16,203 nt of DNA from JACMMS01 sp043758775 (lineage in GTDB: Bacteria > Pseudomonadota > Gammaproteobacteria > Burkholderiales > Methylophilaceae). Below, one piece after another: positions 1-7,500 of the stretch. Below the pieces are notes generated by a model, which was given only the letters and a program-made list of their open reading frames with translations, was not told the DNA's origin and searched no databases. The number at the start of each line of letters is the position of its first letter. Position 1 is the first letter of the stretch. The position numbers and the translations under genes were made by a program. The stretch lies in the NCBI GenBank assembly GCA_043758775.1, contig JAYVMU010000001.1:1-16203 (forward strand), in the 5' to 3' direction.

Positions 1-29
1 TGAGTGGGAATAACCTGGTCTAAACCATT

Positions 30-521
30 ATGAGCCGCGCATTTACTAAAGAAAGTGATGATGCTGGTACTGAGTTACCAGAACGTGCATTAAGCCCGCA
101 CCCTAATTACGTGACGCCGCAAGGTTTACAGCAATTAAAACTGCAACTTGAAGCCGTAGAAAAAGAACGTGAATCATTATTAGCTAATAAAGACGATGCT
201 ATTACTAAGCAAAAAATCGCCATGCTAGAACGTGATATGCGTTATTTATCAGCACGGCAAGTCAGTGCGATTGTGACAGACCCGGCATCACAGAGCACAG
301 AGCTGGTTTTATTTGGTGCAACGGTTGGTGTAGAAGACGATGAAGGCATCATGCACCAATTTACTATTGTCGGTGAAGATGAAGCCGACATTGCGGCGAA
401 TAAAGTAAGTTGGGTATCGCCTCTTGCAAAAGCGCTGATTGGGCACAAAATAGACGAAAGCGTTGTTTGGCATCGCCCAGCCGGCAACTTAAACTTAAAC
501 ATTATTTCAATTCATTATTAA
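30..521 (+). CDS. GreA/GreB-family transcription factor paralogue with shortened coiled coil
   Basis: Gre factors bind RNA polymerase through a C-terminal FKBP-like domain and push an N-terminal coiled coil into the secondary channel to stimulate cleavage of backtracked RNA. The 163-residue product has a polar N-terminus (1-25), a helical hairpin (about 31-82) and a typical Gre C-terminal domain (about 92-163, with FGATV 95-99, VGEDEAD 114-120 and SWVSPLAKALIG 127-138). From memory of E. coli GreB, the hairpin is about 14 residues shorter and lacks the acidic-tip signature GDxxENAxY. The tip region here reads NKDDA (53-57). It therefore looks like a GreB-like paralogue rather than canonical GreA or GreB, and cleavage activity is uncertain. 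The start is ATG 30; an in-frame stop at 21-23 rules out a longer form, and no clear Shine-Dalgarno is visible. A nitroreductase gene follows 24 bp downstream. Confidence 0.85.
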   Translation: MSRAFTKESDDAGTELPERALSPHPNYVTPQGLQQLKLQLEAVEKERESLLANKDDAITKQKIAMLERDMRYLSARQVSAIVTDPASQSTELVLFGATVGVEDDEGIMHQFTIVGEDEADIAANKVSWVSPLAKALIGHKIDESVVWHRPAGNLNLNIISIHY

Positions 522-545
522 GCTGTTATTGTAAAGAAAATCAGT

Positions 546-1148
546 ATGAACGTTATTCAAGCCATAGAAACGCGCCGCTCTGTTAAGGCTTTTGACAGCA
601 CACATCAGATGACACAAGCTGAAATTGATCAGTTATTGTCGCTGGCCATGCTCTCTCCCACCGCCTTTAATATTCAGCACTGGCGTTTTGTGGTAGTCTC
701 CGACCCGGTATTACGTCATCAAATTCGCGCCGTTAGCTGGGATCAGGCGCAAGTACAAGAAGCCTCTTTACTCATCGTAATAACCGCAGATTTGCAAGCC
801 TGGGCTAAGCAACCAGAAAGATACTGGCGTCATGCGCCCAAAGTGGTTGCTGATCAACTGGTACCTACAATTGGGCACTTTTATACGGACAATGAAATGA
901 TGCAACGTGATGAAGCGATGCGCTCCAGCGGCATGGCAGCCATGACGATTATGTTGGCCGCAAAAGGGATGGGGTATGATACCTGCCCAATGGACGGTTT
1001 TGATTTTGACGCAGTAGCAAAGTTACTTAACTTACCAGAAGATCACGCGCCAGCGATGTTTGTGGCAGTAGGCAAAGCTTTAAAACCAGCGAGACCGCGC
1101 AGCGGACAACTTGCAATGCATGAAGTAGTTATTAAGAACACCTTTTAA
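546..1148 (+). CDS. Nitroreductase-family FMN oxidoreductase (MhqN/YodC-like)
   Basis: Predicted cytosolic flavoprotein that would use NAD(P)H to reduce nitro or quinone-type compounds; the true substrate cannot be read from sequence. The 200 residues fit the family's usual length. Visible family marks are the N-terminal phosphate-binding RRS (10-12), SPTAFNIQ (37-44) before the first core strand, the block RDEAMRS (121-127) leading into a small-residue helix, GYDTCPM (143-149), and a closing strand ending in VGK (175-177). The DEAxR...DTCPMxGFD pattern resembles the Bacillus MhqN/YodC branch, linked there to quinone stress, rather than NfsB. It starts at ATG 546 behind a weak AAAGAAAA ribosome site. 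Co-direction with the upstream gre-like gene suggests cotranscription. No terminator with a U-tract separates it from the ABC-F gene 66 bp downstream. Confidence 0.88.
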   Translation: MNVIQAIETRRSVKAFDSTHQMTQAEIDQLLSLAMLSPTAFNIQHWRFVVVSDPVLRHQIRAVSWDQAQVQEASLLIVITADLQAWAKQPERYWRHAPKVVADQLVPTIGHFYTDNEMMQRDEAMRSSGMAAMTIMLAAKGMGYDTCPMDGFDFDAVAKLLNLPEDHAPAMFVAVGKALKPARPRSGQLAMHEVVIKNTF

Positions 1149-1214
1149 TTAGAGTCTATGCTTTAAGAAGCAAGGTTTTAATTAAGAAATACGATTTAAT
1201 TTAAAGAAGACACT

Positions 1215-2810
1215 ATGTTAATCAGCAATAATATTACAATGCAGTTTGGCGCTAAGCCACTGTTTGAAAACGTTTCAGTCAAATTCGGTGATGGTAATCG
1301 TTACGGTTTAATCGGCGCTAATGGCTGTGGCAAATCCACTTATATGAAAATATTAGCTGGCGTGCTTGAACCAAGTTCCGGCAATATTTCTATCGATTCC
1401 AATGAGCGCATGGCGTTCTTGCGCCAAGACCAATTTGCCTACGAAGACCAACGCGTGTTGGATGTCGTGATGATGGGTCATGAGCAAATGTGGAAAGCCA
1501 ATGTAGAGAAAAATGCCATCTACGAAAACTTAGAGGCCACCGAAGACGATTATATGCGCGCTGCTGAGCTGGAAGCTGTATATGCCGAATACGATGGTTA
1601 TACTGCAGAAGCACGTGCAGGCGAATTGCTGCTAGGTGTAGGTATTCCAATTGAACAGCACAATGGCCCTATGAGCGCCGTTGCGCCAGGCTGGAAATTG
1701 CGTGTGTTATTAGTACAAGCGCTATTTTCTAACCCAGATATTTTATTACTCGATGAGCCAACCAACAACTTGGACATCAACACTATTCGCTGGTTAGAAG
1801 ACGTGCTGAATAACCGTAGCTGCACCATGATTATCATCTCGCATGACCGCCACTTTTTGAATCAAGTCTGTACGCATACCTGTGATATGGATTACGGCAA
1901 GCTGACTATTTATCCAGGTAATTATGATGATTACATGGAAGCCAGCACGGCAGCGCGTGCACAACAGGCTAAAGACAACGCTAAAGCCAAGCAGCAAGTA
2001 GCAGATTTACAAGACTTCGTACGCCGCTTCTCCGCTAATGCTTCTAAAGCAAAGCAAGCAACCAGTCGTGCCAAACAAATCGACAAAATTAAGATTGAAG
2101 AATTTAAACCTTCAAGCCGTCAGTTTCCATTTATTCGCTTTGAGTACGATGAACGTGAAAAACTGCATCGTAATGCAGTGGAGCTTAAAAAACTCTCGCA
2201 TGGTTTTGATAAACCATTATTTAATGATATTGAGTTAATGATTGAAGCAGGTGAAAAAGTTGCGATTATTGGCGAAAACGGCATCGGAAAAACCACCCTA
2301 CTCCGCTGCTTAGCCCGTGATTTACAAGCCAAGCATGGCGAAGTGAAATGGGCAGAAAAAGCCAATATTGGTTACTTCGCACAAGACCATGAATATGAAT
2401 TTGAACTGGGTGAAGACCTATTCGAGTGGATGACGCAGTGCCGTCAGCCGACAGATGATGACCAAGTGGTACGTAGCATGTTAGGTCGTTTATTGTTCTC
2501 AGGTGAAGATACCAAGAAATCTGTAAAAGTATTATCTGGTGGTGAAAAAGGTCGTATGTTGTACGGTAAATTGATGCTGGCTAAAACTAATGTGTTACTA
2601 ATGGATGAACCAACTAACCACATGGATATGGAATCAATTGAAGCGCTTAATACCGCTTTAGACAAATACAAAGGTACACTGATTTTTGTCAGCCATGACC
2701 GCGAATTTGTAAGTTCTATCGCTACACGTATTTTAGAAGTGAAAGCCGATGGCATTGTCGATTACTCAGGTAATTATGAAGAGTATTTAGCTAGCCAAGG
2801 CGTTGAGTAA
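1215..2810 (+). CDS. ybiT: ABC-F family ATPase YbiT
   Basis: Soluble twin-ATPase ABC-F protein; members of this family bind the ribosomal E site and adjust peptidyl-tRNA positioning on stalled or idle ribosomes. The 531-residue length matches E. coli YbiT (530), and recalled similarity is high end to end. Domain 1 has Walker A GANGCGKST (34-42), a degenerate signature VAPGWKLR (156-163) and Walker B LLLDEPTNNLD (177-187) with switch His 210. The charged linker that contacts P-site tRNA spans about 240-315. Domain 2 has Walker A GENGIGKTT (353-361), signature LSGGEKGR (440-447) and Walker B LLMDEPTNHMD (461-471). The degenerate first signature is normal for YbiT and is not damage. There are no membrane segments. 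ATG 1215 follows an AAAGAAGA ribosome site. yaeQ lies 60 bp downstream. Confidence 0.96.
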   Translation: MLISNNITMQFGAKPLFENVSVKFGDGNRYGLIGANGCGKSTYMKILAGVLEPSSGNISIDSNERMAFLRQDQFAYEDQRVLDVVMMGHEQMWKANVEKNAIYENLEATEDDYMRAAELEAVYAEYDGYTAEARAGELLLGVGIPIEQHNGPMSAVAPGWKLRVLLVQALFSNPDILLLDEPTNNLDINTIRWLEDVLNNRSCTMIIISHDRHFLNQVCTHTCDMDYGKLTIYPGNYDDYMEASTAARAQQAKDNAKAKQQVADLQDFVRRFSANASKAKQATSRAKQIDKIKIEEFKPSSRQFPFIRFEYDEREKLHRNAVELKKLSHGFDKPLFNDIELMIEAGEKVAIIGENGIGKTTLLRCLARDLQAKHGEVKWAEKANIGYFAQDHEYEFELGEDLFEWMTQCRQPTDDDQVVRSMLGRLLFSGEDTKKSVKVLSGGEKGRMLYGKLMLAKTNVLLMDEPTNHMDMESIEALNTALDKYKGTLIFVSHDREFVSSIATRILEVKADGIVDYSGNYEEYLASQGVE

Positions 2811-2870
2811 TTATTACCAAATCAGTTGTAGCCCAAGCTGCTTTTAAAAAGCTAGTTTTGAAAGAACTAC

Positions 2871-3428
2871 ATGGCAATTAAAGCGACTGTTTTCAAAGTC
2901 AATATGCAAATTGCTGATATGCAACGGCATTATTATGCCGAGCATGCACTAACGCTATCGCGCCATCCTTCAGAAACCGATGAGCGCATGATGGTGCGTT
3001 TGCTAGCGTTTGCTATGCATGCACATGAGTACTTGGAATTTGGCCAAGGTATGACGGATGATGAATCTGCGGATATCTGGCAAAAAGATTTAACTGGCGT
3101 CATTGAGTTATGGATAGATGTTGGTTTACCAGATGAAAAACTTATTCGCAAAGCCTGTGGCCGTGCGAAACAAGTCATTGTGTATTGCTATGGTGGGCGT
3201 GCTGCACAAATGTGGTACGGCCAAAATAGCAGTCAATTTGAGCGATTAAAAAACCTTACCATTATCAACATCCCGCAAGATAGCACTCGCGCGATTGCGA
3301 CGATGGCGCAAAAGAATATGCAGTTGCAATGCAACATTCAAGAAGATCAAGTATGGTTAATGGATGAAAAAGAAACCGTGACTATCGAGTACATGGTGCT
3401 AAAAACGGCTTCTGACAAAAACTACTAA
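2871..3428 (+). CDS. yaeQ: YaeQ family protein (PD-(D/E)XK-like fold)
   Basis: The 185-residue product closely follows the E. coli YaeQ pattern. It has an N-terminal MAIKATVFK strand, the hallmark block RHPSETDERMMVRLL (31-45), the acidic core IELWIDVGLPDE (78-89), a conserved basic helix including KACGRAK (94-100), and a W/QN stretch near 114-119. YaeQ structures adopt a variant PD-(D/E)XK nuclease fold, but no enzymatic role is firmly known. Early reports of RfaH-like anti-termination suppression were not generally sustained. Function is left open. It sits 60 bp after ybiT and 20 bp before rlmF, in the same direction, so it is probably in the same transcript. ATG 2871 has a modest AAAGA ribosome site 5-6 bp upstream. 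Confidence 0.93.
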   Translation: MAIKATVFKVNMQIADMQRHYYAEHALTLSRHPSETDERMMVRLLAFAMHAHEYLEFGQGMTDDESADIWQKDLTGVIELWIDVGLPDEKLIRKACGRAKQVIVYCYGGRAAQMWYGQNSSQFERLKNLTIINIPQDSTRAIATMAQKNMQLQCNIQEDQVWLMDEKETVTIEYMVLKTASDKNY

Positions 3429-3448
3429 GCACGGCCTTATAATAAGCC

Positions 3449-4453
3449 ATGCAACGTAATAAACCATCAAAAATACACACTAACAAAAACCTCGCTCATA
3501 AAAGCGTAGAAAAAGTCGCACCACCTGCTGAAAAAACAGCACTACACCCACGCAACAGACACCGTACACGCTATGACTTCGAAGCCTTAATTGCAGCATC
3601 CCCTACTCTAGCTGGGTTCGTCAAACCGAATGCATACAGCGATGCCTCAATTGATTTCGCTAACCCACAAGCAGTTATCGCCCTCAATAAAGCACTATTA
3701 ATTCATCATTATAATATTTTTAATTGGGATATTCCTAACGGCTACCTTTGCCCACCCATTCCTGGCCGCGCTGACTATATTCATTATTTAGCAGATTTAT
3801 TGAGTGAATCCAATAATGGTAAAACTTCTCACAGTTCTACTGTACGGATTTTAGATATAGGCACTGGAGCTAACTTGGTTTATCCGCTCATAGGTCAGCG
3901 TGAATATGGTTGGCAATTTGTTGCTACTGAGATTGACGCAGTTGCACTGAACAATGCCGCGAACATCTTAAAAGCTAATACTGGGTTAGAAAAATTGATT
4001 GAGTTACGCAAACAAAACTCACCCTCAGCCTATTTTAATGGAATAATAAAACCAACTGAAATGTTTGATCTCACAATGTGCAATCCACCATTTCATGCCA
4101 CACAAAATGAAGCAGAAACTGCGGCTAAACAAAAACTACAGGGCCTAAACCGCACCAAAAACACAAGTAAATCTAAACTAACGCTTAACTTTGGTGGGCA
4201 AAGTAACGAGTTAATTTGCTTAGGTGGAGAAGAAAAGTTTATATGCGGTATGATTGCAGAAAGCCGTCTTTTTGCATTCAATGTAGTATGGTTTACTACG
4301 CTTATCTCAAAAGCTACAACCCTACCAGCCGTTTATCATGCACTCAAGCAAGTAGATGCAGTTCAAGTAAAAACTATTGAGATGACGCAAGGGCAAAAAA
4401 AGAGCCGCTTTATTGCTTGGTCATTTTTAGATAAAACCAATCAAAAAAAATAG
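3449..4453 (+). CDS. rlmF: 23S rRNA (adenine(1618)-N6)-methyltransferase RlmF
   Basis: Transfers a methyl group from S-adenosylmethionine to N6 of A1618 of 23S rRNA (E. coli numbering). The 334 residues comprise a basic N-terminal extension of about 27 residues not seen in E. coli RlmF (308 residues), then the family opening LHPRNRHRTRYDF (32-44). After these come WDIPNGYLCPP and GRADYIHYLADLL, SAM motif I DIGTGAN (136-142), and the catalytic N6-adenine motif NPPF (212-215) with Asn 212 as the expected proton acceptor. It closes with GQKKSRFIAWSF. All key residues are present. ATG 3449 is the only Met before the conserved domain. No Shine-Dalgarno is visible, and a TATAAT lies just upstream (3438-3443). 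yaeQ ends 20 bp earlier. Confidence 0.95.
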   Translation: MQRNKPSKIHTNKNLAHKSVEKVAPPAEKTALHPRNRHRTRYDFEALIAASPTLAGFVKPNAYSDASIDFANPQAVIALNKALLIHHYNIFNWDIPNGYLCPPIPGRADYIHYLADLLSESNNGKTSHSSTVRILDIGTGANLVYPLIGQREYGWQFVATEIDAVALNNAANILKANTGLEKLIELRKQNSPSAYFNGIIKPTEMFDLTMCNPPFHATQNEAETAAKQKLQGLNRTKNTSKSKLTLNFGGQSNELICLGGEEKFICGMIAESRLFAFNVVWFTTLISKATTLPAVYHALKQVDAVQVKTIEMTQGQKKSRFIAWSFLDKTNQKK

Positions 4454-4512
4454 CCACTATGAGAATGTGTTATGCATTAAACAGGCTTGAATTAACCTGT
4501 AATTAGCATGTA

Positions 4513-4548
4513 TTGTCGATTGCGGAATTAAACAAACCTACGCATAAT
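4513..4548 (+). promoter_or_regulatory. Weak candidate sigma70 promoter before the c-di-GMP sensor gene
   Basis: The 125-bp AT-rich gap between rlmF and the next gene has no strong terminator. A -10-like CATAAT (4543-4548) is preceded by a poor -35, TTGCGG (4521-4526), at 16-bp spacing. TTGTCG at 4513 is too far away. An alternative -10, TATACT (4566-4571), would put transcription start almost on the start codon. An imperfect inverted repeat, ACAGGcTT with AACCTGT (4481-4500, one bulged base, 5-nt loop), could be an operator. None of these is more than suggestive. Confidence 0.25.
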
Positions 4549-4578
4549 AATTAACAATTTACCTATATACTGAATGCA

Positions 4579-7500
4579 TTGAAAAACAGTCTAATTCAAA
4601 CTATTAAATCGCGTTCTTCCGTTGTTCTGACATTGCTTTATTTAATGGTCGGACTTACTCTTATTTCCCCTAATATTCGTGATTTCAATTTATCTGACAG
4701 CACTGTTAGTCGCCAGCAATTGGTATATATACTAATTAATCTAGGTTTTATTTTAATTGGTACTTTTTTATTCTATATATTGCTTAATAATTGGCAGAAA
4801 ATTTTGCCATTTAAAGTAAAAAATACCCTCACAACTACAAAATCAAACTCGCTATATTTTATTCTAGCATTCCTTAGTTTATCGCTAATTGTGCCAGTCA
4901 TTAACTTTGGCATACTGTCTCTTTACAAACCCAAAATGGAAAGATACACCTATGATAATTTACAAGTCATCGCAAAAATTAAGGCCATTCAATTAGAGCG
5001 CTGGTTGGAGTTCAGACAAGGCGATGCAAAAATTATAGCAACGGATCAAAATTTTGCTAAGTTAGTATTGAATTTCCAAGCTCATCAAAACGACCAAATC
5101 AAACAGTTAATCACTAAGCGATTTGATAGTTTAATCAAAATATATGACTTTGAAGGGGCATCTTTATTCGATGCAAAAGGTAATGAGCTGATTCAAGTAG
5201 GTAGCTATCACATTGATCCAGAAATTAAAACTAAATTGATTGTTAAAGCCAATCACTCCGGCAAAGTAGAAAACAGCGACTTTTATCAAAGCAACGATGA
5301 AACACGTTTGGATATAATAGCCCCCATTCATATAACACAGGGCAATCAACAAAATATTGCTTTTGTAATCATTAATAGTGGGCCTGGTAGTCATGTATTA
5401 CCTAGGCTATTAGCTTGGCCTACAAGCAGTATTAGCGCTGAAGCATTACTAGTTAAACGCGCAGAAAATAATGAGGAATTAATTACTTTTGACCGGGCAA
5501 GTCAACATATATCGTCTTACCAAAAACACCCAATTCGACAAGATAGCCCTTATCAATTTTCTGGGGGTTTATTAAAGGGGATAGATTATCGCGGAAATCG
5601 AATATTTGCTTCTAGCCAAGTAGTAACTAATTCTGCTTGGGAGCTAACCACACAAATTGATCAAGCAGAGGCGTTAAAGCCAATTCAAACATTTCTTTTA
5701 TGGATTAGTGTTATTGCACTAGTAGCTGTAGGACTCGTTACGCTCACCTTACTTATGCTACTACGTCAACAACAAAAGTCTCATGAGTTAGAGATTCACT
5801 ATAAAAATAGCGAGCGTGATCGCCTACTAAAACGCTTTTATGGTTTACCTTTTTTGGGTATGGCAATCATTGATCCACTCAGCAAACATTGGGTACAAGT
5901 CAATAATCAGTTTTGCGAATTTCTGGGCTATAGTAAAAATGAGTTGCTGTCCATGACTTGGTTAGAAGTCTCACATCCTGATGAACTGGCCATTGAAACT
6001 GCTTACTACGATGATCTAGTACGCGGCGATATAAATTTTGTACAGTATGAAAAACGCTATTTACACAAAAGCGGCAAAATAGTGATTGGGCGCATAGAGT
6101 TAAACTGCCATCGCGATGAATCTGGCAAGCTTGAAATGCTCTTAGTCACTGTAGAAGATATCACCGAGCGCAAACAGTCAGAATTCGCTCTTAAAGCCTC
6201 TGAAGAAAGATTAAGCCTAGTTTTTAAAGGCACAAATGATGGCTGGTGGGATTTAGACTTAGTGAATAATATAGCTTATCACTCACCACGCTGGTGGGAG
6301 ATGCTAGGCTATGAAGAAAATCAAAACGCAGTAGACCCTCAACTATGGAAAAACCTAACACACCCAGATGATGTAGCCCCTACGCTAAATTATATTAGAG
6401 GGATACTTGCTAGCGACTTAAACAGTTATGAAGTGGAACTTCGACTACAACATAAAAGCGGGCACTATGTCCCTATATTGACACGTGCTTTAATTACTCG
6501 TAATGCAGAAGAATCACCCACTCGTATTTCTGGCGCCAATATGGATCTCACTCAGCTTAAAAAAGCTGAAGAAAGCCTGCGACAACAAGAAGAGTTTAAA
6601 CGCATCATGCTTGAAAACCAATCAGATGGTGTTATAGCGTGCGATGTTGATATGAACCTAGTGTTATTCAATCAAACTGCACGAGAGTGGCATGGATGCG
6701 ATGCCGCTCACATACCGGCCAGTGACTGGAATCAATATTACAGCCTGCACGATAGCAATGGCAATAAATTACTAAATGAAAATGAAATCCCTTTAGTGAG
6801 AGCATTTAATGGTGAGCGAGTAGTTGAAGCGGAAATGTCAATCAAAGCAAAAGACCAAGAAACACGTTTTGTATCAGTCAATGCTACGCCCTTCTATGAT
6901 GGTGCTGGTAAAAAAATAGGTGCGGTTGCTATTATGCGCGATATTTCGGTTAGCCGTCGCTTCACCCAAGCTCTCAAAACTAGCGAAACACTATATAAAA
7001 AAATGTTTGACGTTAATCCACACCCAATGTGGGTTTTTGATATTAATACATTATATTTTCTTGCAGTCAATGATGCAGCAATCAGCCATTACGGTTGGTC
7101 ACGGACTGAGTTTCTAGGAATGAAAATCTCTGACATTAGCTTAAAAACACAAGTCAAAAAACTAGAGCTACATGTCGAAGAAATGGTTAAGCACGATATT
7201 CAGCAGTCTGGAGAATGGCAGCATCTTAAAAAAGACGGCACTCTGATAGATGTTGAAATTAATTCCCATACCATGAATTTTTCAGAGCGTGCAGCGCGTC
7301 TAGTACTAGCGTATGACATTACGGAACGAAAACAGAATGAACAACAAGTACATGTCTTGAATCGCTTGTTAACGATGCTGACCAACATCAATCAGACTAT
7401 CGTACGCCGTCTAAGCCCTTCCATCATGTTTAACGAGGCTTGTACTATTGCGGTACGAGATGGCAAGTTTAGGATGGCTTGGATAGGCTTAATCTCGGAG

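Noticed and set aside
1159..1172. Small hairpin TGCTT/AAGCA after the nitroreductase gene as a terminator
   Set aside because: Only five base pairs, AT-rich, with no proper T-run; likely chance.
1645..1705. Degenerate first ABC signature (VAPGWKLR) in YbiT as possible loss of function
   Set aside because: From memory, E. coli YbiT has the same replacement, so it is a subfamily trait.
2444..2755. 103-codon minus-strand frame inside ybiT, and similar antisense frames elsewhere
   Set aside because: Each lies inside a strongly recognised gene and has no family resemblance.
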